A DNA stretch of 64,000 bases from Palaemon carinicauda (GCF_036898095.1 NC_090761.1:44492986-44556985), one strand, 5' to 3'. Positions 22,092 through 37,339 are shown, numbered from the stretch's first letter. Program-made: numbers and translations. Notes: a model not told the origin generated them from the letters alone.

Positions 22092-22767
22092 GTGTGGGTT
22101 CCATGGGTGGCTTTGTCGTCTCAATATATTGAGACGGCAATGGCTTAGTCCAGATGGGAGTCAAGAAAACGGATTTGAAACTAACAAATTCCTCCCTAAA
22201 AACTGGCCTTAAAATATAAATATTTAATCATTCTGATACCACCCCTCCAAGGGGAGATTCGAGACTTCCTGTAGAAAGCTTTGAGAGAAACAATAAAAAA
22301 ACATGAATAAATGAGATTTGTAGATTTCATGTATATAATGTATTTTCATAATTAGATTTGAAACATTTCATGTTAACATACCATGATCGTATGTAACATG
22401 TTTGAAATGGTGTTTCGTACAATAAGGGGTATAAGAGTTTGCAATTGTCTGGTGTATAGTATATGTGACATGGTCATTTTCTTGCCCTTAGATCTCTTAA
22501 TGTGTCGAATTAATTTTCGGTTAGGCCAACGAAGAGAGATTACTCAACAAGTTTTTCATGCAGTGAGCGCTCGACCTACATATGGGCAGCTATATGCCTC
22601 ATGTGGGCAGCTATATGCCCCAATGGATAGATTAATGTTTGATATGCCAGTTCTAATACCTTCCTTGTGGAAAGGGGTAGAGGTGGTGACTATTTCCTTT
22701 CATGGCATCGGTGCTGAGGCTGTTTATTTTAGAATTTCAAGGTTTTATTCAGAAAAGTGAAGATTAA
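22089..22767. other. No recognisable gene; one local duplication
   Basis: A 125-codon plus-strand frame (22383-22760) has no recognised motif. It contains a small tandem duplication of GGGCAGCTATATGCC at about 22582-22618, which gives a repeated GQLYA reading. I do not call it a gene. Confidence 0.4.
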
Positions 22768-22779
22768 ACACACACACAC

Positions 22780-22828
<49 letters not shown>
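22768..22828. repeat. Compound (CA)n(TA)n microsatellite
   Basis: A short CA run followed by about 48 bp of TA. Confidence 0.95.
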
Positions 22829-22831
<3 letters not shown>

Positions 22832-23190
22832 TTTTATTTTTTAGGTTGCATTGTTACTATGACCAATGGACATATCTGGTTCTTTCTGTTATCGTTGTCG
22901 ATTATTTTGTATAGTTTATTTATAAAGTCTAATAAAGCTATTTATATTTTATTCACATTTTCATGATTGAAAATACATTAATAGCCTACAGAGAAAACAA
23001 AATAGGTTATGATGACATATAACCTCCGGTTCCAGAATTGAATAGGGGCTTGCAACTTCTTTTTAAGTGTACCACGTATTCCTTGTTATGATTTTTTTCC
23101 GCTGGAATTTATGTTAACCTTGGGAAGTTGATCGTTGGTTCCTTGAGAATATGTTGGATTATTAATAATATAGTGAATAATAATAGTAAT

Positions 23191-23246
23191 GATTATTATT
23201 ATTATTATTATTGTTATTATTATTATTATTATTGTTGTTGTTGTTA
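23191..23246. repeat. (ATT)n/(GTT)n microsatellite
   Basis: ATT units with one GTT interruption, ending in four GTT units. Confidence 0.93.
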
Positions 23247-23343
23247 TTTCATCAGGCCATAATCAGGAAAAAAAATCTAGATGGATTCACTATATGAATA
23301 ATGTTGGTTTTGTGGAACTCAGGATAATAGTAAACAGGATTTC

Positions 23344-23349
<6 letters not shown>

Positions 23350-23401
<52 letters not shown>
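23350..23401. repeat. (AT)n microsatellite
   Basis: About 52 bp of AT dinucleotides. Confidence 0.95.
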
Positions 23402-23402
<1 letters not shown>

Positions 23403-23958
23403 TTTTTCCATACTCAGGTCAAGCTGGCCTTAGCATGGGTTCTTGCACGATGAGAACGGTATATCTACTTATATACAGTTTTGTTGAACAATTTACTTAG
23501 AATGACAGTGCTGTTTTTTCCTTAGATGGAAAGAATTTACTAAACTTAGTGCATGCAATACTAAACTGAATTAGTTTTTGCGTATTTTTTTTCCTTTGCA
23601 GACGCTATTTTTTTTTTTTTTCATGAACAATGAGGATTGCAGAGAACGTTGCTTGGATTTGATTTTGCTAATCTTTCCCCCAGTTTTGGTATTGGATAAT
23701 AGATTATCCTACTGTTATATCAGTATCCCCGACGTTACAACCATGTTCTTTTCTTAATTCTAGGAATTAAAAGCCATAAAAGCTTTAAAGCTCTCAAAGT
23801 CATGCAAATGATGTCGTCATAGATGATTGTCAGAGGAAACCCTTTTGCGGTACCGGCGGTATTCCGTCAGCAAATTGCAGCTTTGCCGTCGGGAGTCAAG
23901 ACCCAAATCCTGAGGAGTTGCAACAAAAGGCTGACTTTCCCACGCACTATACAACAAC

Positions 23959-23960
<2 letters not shown>

Positions 23961-24006
<46 letters not shown>
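23961..24006. repeat. (GA)n microsatellite
   Basis: About 46 bp of GA dinucleotides. Confidence 0.95.
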
Positions 24007-24010
<4 letters not shown>

Positions 24011-24344
24011 TTTGCTCCCTTCTATTATAAGTTGAATCTACGATGGCGTAAATGCTTCCTTTGGCTTTTAAGATAGGACTGTTAAAGTCTCGGTGATCGC
24101 AATTTATAACATCGTCAGCTGAAAAATTGGACTGGTGGCGGCGTCCTGGGGAAACTTTTAACCTTTAATCTGAGGTGTGAACTACTGAGGTAGTTCGGCC
24201 ATTCTTACTCATCGTGGAATGAAAAGTATTTAGAAATGTTGATCTGCATGTAACGTGCTCAATCTCATCTATTTAAATGTTTTTATTTTATTCCTGGCAT
24301 ACTACCTTGTTATTTTGAACACAGACATACATACATACCCACGC

Positions 24345-24365
24345 GCACACACACACACACACACA

Positions 24366-24422
<57 letters not shown>
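24345..24422. repeat. Compound (CA)n(TA)n microsatellite
   Basis: CA run at 24345-24366, then TA to 24422. Confidence 0.95.
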
Positions 24423-27416
<2,994 letters not shown>

Positions 27417-28194
27417 ACCCTATATTTAAATTATCCTGCGTGAAATGTATCAATACAAACTCTTTAGGGTGAAACTACTGTACTCTATATGCAGTAGATC
27501 AGTAACATTCAAATATTTTGAAGATTATCTCTATGAGCATTAGTGTTTATGAGTTGTACATGATATTTGTATATCGTGTTTGCTGCTCTGCATATATTTA
27601 TTTTTTGTGAACAGGAAAGTGGGGTGTGTTATTTCGTGAAAGCTGATTTGTCTAACCAAACTATTATATAAAAAAATCTTTAACTTGGATAAGTATTCTA
27701 CTTTTTGGTTTTGTTATAAACAAGGTTGTACGCTTAGAGGAAATGCCTGGTGCATTCCTGTCAACTTGCAATAAACATTTTACCGGTGACTTTGCGCTTA
27801 TGAGAAAGAACGGGTTTTTACAAGTTCCGTTTTCTATTTTCTCATAGTAGCCAGACTTCAGTTTGACAGACGTCAACCAATGCAGTGCAGTTTTATTTAA
27901 TGAAATTTGAAAGCAAAAAGATTATTTATTCCTTTCAAAGTAATTAACTTGATTAACAATTTCATCATGCATACACTTAGAGAGAAAATGGATACCTTTA
28001 CAGTAATTATATCCCACCCCGTATGGTGATTACCTCGCTTAGGCCCTTGCCTTTATGGCTTAGGTCATTATGTGATTAATTTTGTTAAGGGAGGTCACGA
28101 GAGTGGAGGGGATTTTTCTTGATTCATCTATAAATACATTGATTTTTTTTTATTGTTGTATACCGTTGTCGCAGGGACATTGTTACAGTTATAT

Positions 28195-28199
<5 letters not shown>

Positions 28200-28247
<48 letters not shown>

Positions 28248-28380
28248 TATATATTTTCAGCTGAGCTCTTCCCGTCCCTCGGGTAGTGGGGAAAGGGAGT
28301 TGCCATACCCTCGGGAGAGGGAGTTGCGTGTGTGCGCGTATCTAGGTAAATAGCCGTCATTTTGACGGGTCGCGTACACA
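28200..28380 (+). mobile_element. Family B element, copy b, with internal (TA)n
   Basis: (TA)n at 28200-28244 is followed by CTCTTCCCGTCCCTCGGGTA, then CCATACCCTCGGGAGAGGGA and a GT/GC-rich stretch. The conserved end is AATAGCCGTCATTTTGACGG then GTCGCGTACAC. The 5' block seen in other copies (CTATATAATAAAG...GTGTCTGG) is missing, so the copy starts within the microsatellite. Confidence 0.75.
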
Positions 28381-28402
28381 TTATATATATATATATATAT
28401 AT

Positions 28403-29331
28403 TTATATCTTGAAGTAGTAGATGAAAGTCAGTGTCCCATGTTTGCTTTAATGTAAAGCAACTTTTACGTTAGACTTAATACTATGAAATATTTTGTATT
28501 TTCTCGTGAACAATCAACGTCGTTGACATTATTTCAAATTTTAATTACTTGGAAATTATTTAGAGTAAAAAACTATGAACTTTGCCAGATGTATTGTCAT
28601 TATTAGTCACACGTCACCATACCCACTCAACAAAATGCTTTTATTCCTTTTTTTTTCACACTTGAAACTTGGTTTAACTAGTGCAATGCAGTGCAATGAT
28701 CGCTCTTGACCTCCTTACGCTGAAGTGTGAATGGTTGGCAAGCGGTTACTGTCGGTTTTTTTCTATCTTTTTAGGACAGGCTGCCAGCTAAGTTCATGGC
28801 TACGCAACGTGCGGCTTAAGTGCTTCAAGGTCACCAGTAAGGCGCTCATAATGCTGAATATTTGTATTTGTTTTTCGGTGCAGTTGCTACTATTAATGTT
28901 TGCTTATGTTTAGAACAATAATTTCAATGTCATTGTTTCAACGTTCATGTTTATCAGAGGACAGTATAAAGAGTGATTTTTCTTTTATGGTTTTGGAAAA
29001 CAAGTATTGAGATTTTAGAATTTTACAATATTTCTGTGGCAAATTTTGCAAATTACTAAATGTAGTGAACAATTATGCTTTTAAAACATACATGTATATT
29101 AGTGAACACGATATTTATAACGCATAATAAGATTAAAAGTTAGTGTTATTTTTTTGAATTTTCACTCTAAATGGAATTATTATATTTTTATTTATTTACC
29201 AGTATATGACTTCGTAGCTTTTATATAGCTAAACCCAGTATTTACGTTTTAAATGGCAGTTGGCACTGAAGTGGAATGTAGTAACCATATGTAGAGGCAT
29301 GCTTAGCTGGTGCTCATTTCAATGGTGTCCT
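28403..29331. other. No recognisable gene
   Basis: AT-rich sequence. One acceptor/donor-flanked segment (28775-28836) is listed separately as a weak candidate. Confidence 0.5.
28775..28836 (+). other. Weak candidate exon, 62 nt
   Basis: A pyrimidine-rich acceptor (TTTCTATCTTTTTAG) precedes 62 nt that end at CACCA/GTAAGG. With one leading base the frame is open and reads TGCQLSSWLRNVRLKCFKVT, which I do not recognise. One of the other frames is also open until near the end, so coding evidence is poor. Confidence 0.15.
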
Positions 29332-29383
29332 CACGTGTACCGAGCCAGACATACACGTGTCTTAGTCAGGCTGGACACACGTG
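29332..29383. promoter_or_regulatory. Cluster of three CACGTG E-boxes
   Basis: CACGTG occurs at 29332-29337, 29354-29359 and 29378-29383, with a CATATG E-box at 29287-29292. CACGTG is the canonical site for bHLH factors such as CLOCK/CYCLE, Myc/Max and MITF-type proteins. Three in 52 bp is far above the background rate for a 6-mer. There is no adjacent promoter or gene that I can identify. Confidence 0.3.
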
Positions 29384-30362
29384 CCTGGACCCATTGCAGA
29401 CCAAAGCTCTCTCGCTCTCGCGTGTATTTTTGTCCTGATTTGTCCTTTTGCTTGCTAAAGCAGACCCTTGCATATCTATGTGTGGTGCTTTCAACAGACC
29501 AGGAAGTGAAAGCATTTTTAAACTTATCCTATTATGTAATACTGATTCTTATGATTTAGTAGGATTTTGGCATTTAGTACTTACTATCCTTTTTGATTTC
29601 TGAGACGAGTAGTTTGTTCTAAAATGTACATTTGAATTACGCTTGGAGTACTTATTTGGTTGTCTAGTTCGTACAGCGTCGGATGATAAAGATAAGCCTG
29701 ATATTTTAAAGAGGCCGTAGAAGCGCTCGTTAATAGTTTTTGATAGGTGCCATGCACATTAGAGAAAACTTAGGCTATATGTGTCATTTCTTGTGTTTAC
29801 GTTTTAGACATATTTCTCTCTGCATGGACCAGAAAATCCAGTTTTATAAGATCGATAAACGAGATGATAAAATTGAATGGTGAGTACTTCAACGTGATGC
29901 TGCCCCTTCAAGAATATAGTAAGGGTGATCCCCCCATACCACCTTACTTACGTAATGGGATCGTGTTCCTCCCTGCCTTCCTCTCAATGGGGGGTTATAT
30001 TATATACTTCCCTATTGATTCGTGCATTAAAAACAGCCATCTTGCCGGGAAAAGGTAAGGTGTGGTTGTTGCCGGTTGGTCAATCACCTTGCAGTAGCTA
30101 ATTATAAAGTTCTGTGGTGCTGTGCTTGGTTTATTGCTTCCCCTGGTTGATTGGTTGTGACAGTTCGTATTAGTTATTAAGTAATAACGCTATCATGTTT
30201 TTTATTGGTAAAGAATATCATAAAGCCTCGGACCAGAAACTCTGTACCACCAAGTTGTATGAAAAGGTTTGTTTTACGTGAATGTTATATTAGGTGGTAT
30301 TGTTAGTTCCCAGATTATTCTTATTGCCATAGTTCACTATGTAGTGGGATATGTGCTGAGGA

Positions 30363-30363
<1 letters not shown>

Positions 30364-30421
<58 letters not shown>

Positions 30422-31053
30422 TTGCTAAGCTACAACCTTAGTTGGAAAAGCTAGATGCTCCAACAAGGTAAATAGCTCAGCGAGGAAAGGAAATAATGAA
30501 ATAAACTACAAGAGATGTTTAAAAATAACAACATTGAAATCAATCTTTCATCTATAAACTATAAAAATTAAAAAAAAAAACAAGCGGAAGAGAAATAAGA
30601 TAGAATAGTGTGCCCAAGTGTACCCTCAAGAAAGAGAACTCTACCCCTAGACAGTGGAAGATCATGGTACAGAGGCTATAGCACTATCCAAGACTAAAGA
30701 ATAATGGTTTGATTTTGGAGTGTCCTTCTCCTAAAGGAGCTGCTTACCATAGCTAAAGTCTGTCTTCTACCTTTACCAAGAAGAAAGTAGCCACAGAACT
30801 ATTACAGTGCAGCAGTTAACCCCTTGAGAGAGAAGAATTGTTTAGTAATCTTGGTGTTGTTAGGTGTATGAGGACAGAAGAGAATGTGTATAGAATAGGC
30901 CAGACTATTCGGTGTATGTGTAAGCAAAGGAAAAAGTGATCCATAATCAGAGAGAGGAATCCAAGGTAGTACTGTCTGGCCCGTCAAAGGACCCAATAAC
31001 TCTTTAGCGGTAGTATCTCAACGGGTGGATGGTGCCCTGGCCAGCCTACTACC
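30364..31053 (-). mobile_element. SINE-like (TAA)-tailed element, copy 2, near full length
   Basis: A minus-strand copy about 690 bp long. On the plus strand it starts with a long (ATT)n tail (30364-30420), then CTTGCTAAGCTACAACCTTA and TTGGAAAAGCTAGATGC. It continues with an A-rich middle, AGAATAGTGTGCCCAAGTGT and AATGGTTTGATTTTGGAGTG, and ends with the head blocks TACTGTCTGGCCCGTCAAAG and GGCCAGCCTACTACC. It can be aligned with the copy at 43327-43965 over its whole length. No protein is encoded. Confidence 0.88.
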
Positions 31054-31550
31054 TACAGAGTTTGAAGAGAATTGCAGTGTCTGTGAATGGATATGTTAGA
31101 GTAATGTGTGAAGGAATTCTCTTGTTAAAGCCTTTATAGAAGTGAAGCCTTTATGTTGAATGGGAGTTAAATAAAAACCGTTGAAGTGGTTAAGACGATT
31201 GGTAAGTGGGGTAAGATGGGAAATGTAGGAAAACTTGGCAATGGTGAAAAGAAGTTTAAAAGATGGATCACTGTATTCGATATAGTTTGATCATGAAGTA
31301 TAGATGTGACAGTGAACATTTAGTTTATTTTCTTGGGGCCTCACATTATTGAGTGAATGACTTCATTTTTAACGGTAGACTTAGATATTGTTGTCTCTCT
31401 CCTTCATTCATTATATCATCGTCGGTTTTTAAGGTGGAAGCGGAATAGAAAATATAGAAACTACGACCGAGTCTCACATCATTGATAATGGTGAGATTTT
31501 TTATCTGGTTCTCAGATGGAGTTTGTCGGTACATATCCATTCATTAGAGG

Positions 31551-31552
<2 letters not shown>
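31054..31552. other. No recognisable feature
   Basis: G/A-rich unique sequence. I see nothing to annotate. Confidence 0.45.

Positions 31553-31610
<58 letters not shown>
31553..31610. repeat. (CT)n microsatellite
   Basis: About 58 bp of CT dinucleotides. Confidence 0.95.
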
Positions 31611-31612
<2 letters not shown>

Positions 31613-32191
31613 ATGTAATTATAGTTTAAATGATGTCTATTTTTATTAGTATTCTCGTTCTGCATTACTCATCTCCATGTTACTATTAGGTTTTAACATC
31701 AGTAGTTTATTACTAAAAAAAAGTGTGAATGTTTGAATTAATGCCTCCGATGTTCTTTTATGTCACGCTTGAAGAAACGAAATCCTAAATCAATGAATGA
31801 ATGGTACCAGCTTTAAAAAGAGTTATCGCCATTGTACATTCTCATTTTTTCCATTTCATTTAGCCTATAGCCAAGAATAATTCTGTATTTTTATCTAGCT
31901 ATCTCTTATTCCTATGCTGAGTCATATTCTCCTAATACCCTGTTTGTGCAGGCAGACTGTGTACGCCATCGTAATACCCGTAATACCTTATCGGATTCTG
32001 CTGAACGGAACCTTGTGTGGATTCGATTATCCGACAGCAGTCGACCCTAGAGCGGTCAGGTTTCTCTTTTTAGCCCCATTCGGTCGTGGGATAATACGCG
32101 GGGAAGTCCTCAAGATAATCTAGTTAAGTAATATGAGAAGGGATAATTTTCCCCTTTCTCATTAAAATCATGTGTGCTTTAAGGAACCTAA
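31611..32191. other. No recognisable gene
   Basis: A 69-codon plus-strand frame in a slightly GC-richer patch (31914-32123) is not recognised. The rest is AT-rich. Confidence 0.45.
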
Positions 32192-32227
<36 letters not shown>

Positions 32228-32425
32228 TTGCTAAGCTACAGCCCTAATTGGAAAAGCACGATACTATAATCACAGGGGCTCCAACAGGGAAAGTATCCCA
32301 GTGAGGAAAGGAAACAAGAAAAAATTAGTAACAACAGTAAGATAAATATCGCCTATAAACTATAAAAACTTTAACAAAACAGAGGAAGAGAAACAAGACA
32401 GAATAGCGTGCCCGACAGTGCAAGA
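32192..32425 (-). mobile_element. SINE-like (TAA)-tailed element, copy 3, truncated
   Basis: (ATT)n tail at 32192-32226, then CTTGCTAAGCTACAGCCCTA, GGGGCTCCAACAGGGAAAGT and CAGTGAGGAAAGGAAACAAG, ending near GAATAGCGTGCCCGACAGTG. Only the 3' third of the element is present. It lies in the same orientation as copy 2, about 1.1 kb away. Confidence 0.85.
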
Positions 32426-32786
32426 TAGATTCTATTCTTGTGTGCTTTCATCATTACAATAGACATTTGTAAATGTTTTTATAAAGGATATTCACGATAT
32501 TGTTAGACATTTTATAATTAAGAATATAGTGATAATCGTGTTTTGTGGAGAGATGTTCGCTCTTTTTTATTGCAGTGTGTAAATCGTTCTAGTAGGTCAG
32601 CTTTTCTAGTAGAAATTATATTAACTTGATTGAAAAGACGGTTGTCACTTACAATTCCATCTCTCATATACATCAAAGCCAGTACTGATTTGATTTTATC
32701 ATATAATTTACACGAATGGTTCCTGTGGCACTTGTGACAATGATGATCTATCAATTTACTTTTGTGTTTACCATATCCCTACGACT

Positions 32787-32835
32787 GTCTATCTATCTAT
32801 CTATCTATCTATCTCTGTCTATCTCTATCTATCTA

Positions 32836-32896
<61 letters not shown>
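32787..32896. repeat. Compound (CTAT)n(TA)n microsatellite
   Basis: CTAT tetranucleotides with two CTCTGT/CTCTAT interruptions, passing into about 57 bp of TA. Confidence 0.95.
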
Positions 32897-32899
<3 letters not shown>

Positions 32900-33024
32900 T
32901 TGTTTATTATGAGTGGCCGTGTGTAATTTTAAAGATTATTTGAAATATTTAATGAATTGTGAACGTTTAAGCTCAGTTGTACAATCAAGACAGGTTCGTT
33001 GAATTGGCACGTAAACTACGGTAC

Positions 33025-33026
<2 letters not shown>

Positions 33027-33084
<58 letters not shown>
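33027..33084. repeat. (GA)n microsatellite
   Basis: About 58 bp of GA dinucleotides. Confidence 0.97.
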
Positions 33085-33085
<1 letters not shown>

Positions 33086-33261
33086 GGCAGGGCTTGAAAG
33101 TTGCAGGACAGCAACGATCAGCTGATCTGTCCGTTCTGCCGTCAGCCACGTGGTTGCACTCTCGCAGGATCAATAGTGGGGCGCATGGCACACCCAGCAT
33201 CGTCTCGACTCTCAACCCGACCTGTGTGGCTTAGGCTTCCGTTTTATCCAGAAGATTGCGC

Positions 33262-33264
<3 letters not shown>

Positions 33265-33347
<83 letters not shown>
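33265..33347. repeat. Compound (TA)n(TG)n microsatellite
   Basis: TA to 33318 then TG to 33347. Confidence 0.95.
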
Positions 33348-33349
<2 letters not shown>

Positions 33350-34551
33350 AAATGTAAAACTTTATCATTTAGATGCACTTGCAAATCATATCCTCATTTA
33401 CATAGAAGTACAAGTATGTATACGCGTTTTATTTCTATTTGTAAGCTATGTAGCTATGCTAATCGTATTAATTTTGTATATTTAATATGATGTTGTTTAC
33501 AGTTATCTGGGGACCTTAGAATTCGTTATTTAGAGTGGCTGCCTCGTATAACTAAGGTGGTAGGTAGGTTGAGTAATTATTGTCATTGTCAAAAATGATA
33601 GGCCCGAGACTTCTTCCCCACCGAAATGGTTTTAATCCACTTCGAAGACCTACGAGTATGCGTCAATTCTTCCGAATGACGTTGGTAATCTGTGATCGAT
33701 CTAATAATCCAATGGTAATCTTCCGAAGCCACGGACATTTGCACGGCTTCGAAGGTGGCTTCTGCCTCTCGGCCTCATGAGAGCATGAATGCCGGTGGTG
33801 GGGTGGCTGCAGGGGATGGCTTAGGCAGGGGAGGGTTAAGGGTGGGTTTGTGGGTGGTACGATGGAATGGGCGGATATGAAGACTTCTGTACGCTCTAGT
33901 ATTTGCTGCTCCCGATGAATTTGCCATTTTCAGCTATGCCAGTTTATACGATGATATACCTCTTAGAAGGGGTTGGAAGCAAAAAAACCTGATGAGAGTG
34001 GTCGCAGGATAAGTCCATTTTCTCTCTTTCGCTCTCTTTCTCTCCAGGAAAGAGACATGTGCCGTTGTAGACATAGTCGTCGTCAGTGGCCACAATTCAA
34101 TAGGGTGTCCTTGCGCTGCTCAGGGCAATCTAGTTCGAGTTGCAACCTGGCACGCAAGTGTGTAAACGCTCTTCTTATTCCAGGTGCCGTTGTTGCTCGG
34201 ATAGTTTTGTGCATTTTTTTCCCATTTTATTCAAGTGGAAAGAGTCTAGACATACGTTGCGCATTGTTAAGTGGCTTTTGAAAGAGAGGGACGTCCCTCC
34301 TCGGCCGGGCCATACTCCATAGAGATGCAGTGGTGGTGTTGGTGGGTGAAAAGGTGTCTGTGGAGTCATAATCTAGGGCGGTCAAGGTCAGGTTACCCCT
34401 TTCCACCAAGGTCAGTTCCGAATCTGTACGATTTAGATTACGGCAAGTTTCAAAAGCAAAATAAAATCAATTTGGATTTCTCACGAATATGTGCTTATAA
34501 TTAAAGTAAGCGTTTAAGAGCAGGTGGATGTTGTTAATGACACAGCGTATA
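33348..34551. other. GC-balanced stretch, no recognisable gene
   Basis: Between about 33.6 and 34.4 kb the composition is more GC-balanced, and several frames of 60-100 codons exist on both strands (for example 33973-34281 plus). None shows a motif I recognise and they contradict one another in strand. Confidence 0.4.
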
Positions 34552-34695
34552 AGTATGCCATTCATCCCTGTATGATTTATTAATCACATCATGTGTAATT
34601 AATGGGAATGCATGGGCGAATATAATCGGACTTGATCATACCCAGTACATTGACATGATGTGATTAATAAATTATACATTGATGAATTGCATACC
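34552..34695. repeat. Inverted repeat, 43-bp arms, 58-bp spacer
   Basis: The left arm (34552-34594) contains TATGATTTATTAATCACATC. Its complement (34653-34695) contains GATGTGATTAATAAATTATA. The inner 24 bp match almost perfectly and the outer part matches with several substitutions. It may be a short foldback or MITE-type element, or a local inverted duplication. It encodes no protein and directly precedes a family B copy. Confidence 0.7.
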
Positions 34696-34710
34696 TTCCT
34701 TTTATCATTT

Positions 34711-34886
34711 CCCCTATATGATCAAGAGCAAGTGTCTGTCTATATATATTTATTTCCGGTCACGCTTATCTCTCCCCGTCCCTCGGGTAGGGGGAGAGGA
34801 AGTAGTCATACCTGGAAATAGGTGGATATGTGTGTGTACATATCTATCTAGATATTTAGCCGTCACTCTGGAAACTAATACACTTG
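34711..34886 (+). mobile_element. Family B element, copy c
   Basis: Starts CCCCTATATGATCAAGAGCA then AGTGTCTG. It continues through a short TA/T-rich stretch, CTCTCCCCGTCCCTCGGGTA, GTAGTCATACCTGG and ATCTATCTAGATATTTAGCC. The final hairpin block is degraded (CGTCACTCTGGAAACTAATA). In this copy the internal microsatellite is very short. Confidence 0.8.
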
Positions 34887-37035
34887 TTATTTTCAGCACA
34901 TATTTAAGGTAACTAGCCTTACTCCTTACCCCACGGATGTTGACACGGCATATTTAACGATGGTTTTGCCTTCATTTCTTAAGAGTTTCCTCTTAGAAAT
35001 ACTGGCGAGACAGAGTTACGTAAGATATTTTTCATCATCAATTCTGGTTAAATTTTCATGACTTGAAAACACGCAAAATGTACAATCGATTTTGCTTGGC
35101 AAGCTAGCAGGGAGCCAATGGAGTTTGTGCTTTGAAAATAAATTGAGAAAGAATGTAAACCCCCCCCCCCCCCATAAAGTATTTGTCATGTACAGAATAT
35201 GTAGTCTTAAGACAGGTCACATAAATCTGTTGTCAATGCCAAGATTAAAATCGTGGTCTGGTTTTTATTTCTTTTTTTTTTTTAATGATTATTTTGTTTT
35301 TGTAGCACAAACATCATGTCTTTAATGGATAATACATTAATTATCGTTAGGTAACAGATAAGCAAGTGGATTCAAGTAAAGAACTATGAGAAAATACACC
35401 TTAGATAATTCGCGGCTTGCTTGGTTACGTGGTAAATTATAAACTGTCATTATAGATTGGGAGTTTTATTGGAATGAATTTATTGCTTTGATTTCTTACT
35501 TGACTGACTTACTTTATGGTTTGACTAAGGTTTACTTTAAATAGATAAATGGCTATATGATAGCTAATAATCATGATGTCATTTATATATGTTCAACTTG
35601 TCCTTTTGTCGTATTTTCTTACTGTAAACGTTACTTGTGTTAGCCTATTATACAGAAACTTTAGAAATGCTGGTTGAAGAGACGTATGTTACCTGAGAAT
35701 TTTGCAGGCATGTTTGCGGAGCTGGTATTTGCCACTCAAGGCCGTCTTTACCTGGCTTGGCTTCATGATAATTGTCCTTAATTTTTAATGGAAAGAGTGG
35801 AATGCAGTAAGCGGATAATGAGGAATTCATAGATATATTACCGCTAAATAATGATGATAGTAAATATTGCTTTCATAATTATTAATTTATTCTGTCCGTT
35901 TAGATTATTGGGAAAGGTTTGATAATTGAATTAATATATGATTTGTAAGTCCTGTAAGAAAGAAGAGATAGAAGTCATAAAACGTGATTGGTTAACACAA
36001 AGTTACAGAAGTGTTAGAATATAAGAAACGTCATATGCAAGAGTCACAAGGTTCTTGGAAGGTAAAAATGAATAACACTGTGTGTACGTGAAAGTAGTCA
36101 TAGAGATATTTACTGTGGGATTTTTTTTAATGGAATTCACAGTCGCTTGTGTTACATAATAAATGTAAAGGGTAATCCTTATTAATAAAAACTGTCTTTC
36201 GCTGAACACAAAATATACAGTAAACCTCCCGCTCAAAGCAATAAATATTTGGATAGAAGTTAGGGAGCCACTAAATCCAAAGTTCTGTAATTTTTCGTGC
36301 ATTTGTCTTCATTTATACTGTGGTATTTTGTTTCAAGTGTTTTATTATAGTCTTACTTCATGGAAGACGCACGCTTTTCTTGTGATGTAAAGTGCTACAG
36401 TTGGCAATGCAGCATTTAATGTGCCCTTCGTTGTTTGCATGCTAAGGCTCCCTCAGCAAAGCCTAGATTGACCTTGGAATGTGGCGTTATCACGCTGTGT
36501 GGACCAGGGCAAGGAAGTCTTCATTTTTTTATTCACTTTCGTGAAGCCTCCAATTATGTGTTCAGCTTTGATCACAGGAGGTCCATTACTTAATGGCTTA
36601 TAATCATTGATTTTACTATTTTAAGTTGTTGAAGGTTTCCAATTTACTTTTGAGTCATACCTTGTATATTGAGAAGTATGAACGCTTTTACTTTTTTTTT
36701 TTTTTTTTTTTTTTTGCAGTTATGATGAGTTTGGTATTGATTATATTATTATTAATACCCTTGAAAGAAATGTCAAGGACTCAGGACTTCTCAAGCTGTT
36801 TGAAATTTCTAGGATACGTTTTGTTTTTTATTTCTTGTTATCTGAATATTTTACAAAACTTATTTACGTTAATGACCTTAGATGTCAGGATGCCAGAAAT
36901 CTTCAAATCAATCAATCAATCAATTATTGATAGTGACAGGCAGTGTTTAGAGCATTATTAGTTACCGCCTGAGCTTCGAGGTAATTTCCTATTTTTTATT
37001 CCAATAATAATCTAGGCTATTTTCATAATTTTCAC
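34887..37035. other. No recognisable gene
   Basis: AT-rich sequence of about 2.1 kb with only homopolymer runs (C15 near 35160, T runs near 35272 and 36693). Frames up to 111 codons (36626-36961) are AT-driven and not recognised. Confidence 0.5.
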
Positions 37036-37230
37036 TATAGTCAATTTCTTTTAGCTATGCAGATTTGCACCGACTCGCAGCGGTGCCCTTTTAGCTCGGA
37101 AAAGTTTCCTGATCGCTGAATGGTTGGACGAGATAATTCTAACCAATCAGCGATCAGGAAACTTTTCCGAGCTAAAAGGGCACCTCTGCGAGTCGGTGCA
37201 AATCTGCCTCGATAAAAGAAATTGACTATA
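37036..37230. mobile_element. Highly palindromic MITE or foldback element
   Basis: A 195-bp element whose two halves are near-perfect complements. Left TATAGTCAATTTCTTTTA pairs with right AAAGAAATTGACTATA; GCAGATTTGCACCGACTCGC pairs with GCGAGTCGGTGCAAATCTGC; and TTTTAGCTCGGAAAAGTTTC pairs with GAAACTTTTCCGAGCTAAAA. Arms of about 85 bp flank a roughly 25-bp centre. The few mismatches are near the outer ends and at one CAGCGG/CCTCTG position. TA at both borders fits Tc1/mariner-type target choice. No coding capacity. The high arm identity suggests a recent insertion, or arms kept alike by hairpin processing or gene conversion. Confidence 0.85.
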
Positions 37231-37258
37231 TTATCATCATTGTTATGTATACTGCTTG

Positions 37259-37262
<4 letters not shown>

Positions 37263-37335
<73 letters not shown>
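37263..37335. repeat. (TA)n microsatellite
   Basis: About 73 bp of TA, about 30 bp from the right end of the palindromic element. Confidence 0.95.

Positions 37336-37339
<4 letters not shown>

Noticed and set aside
22383..22760. 125-codon plus-strand frame
   Set aside because: No recognised motif, AT-driven composition, and it ends just before a microsatellite. Length alone is not persuasive.
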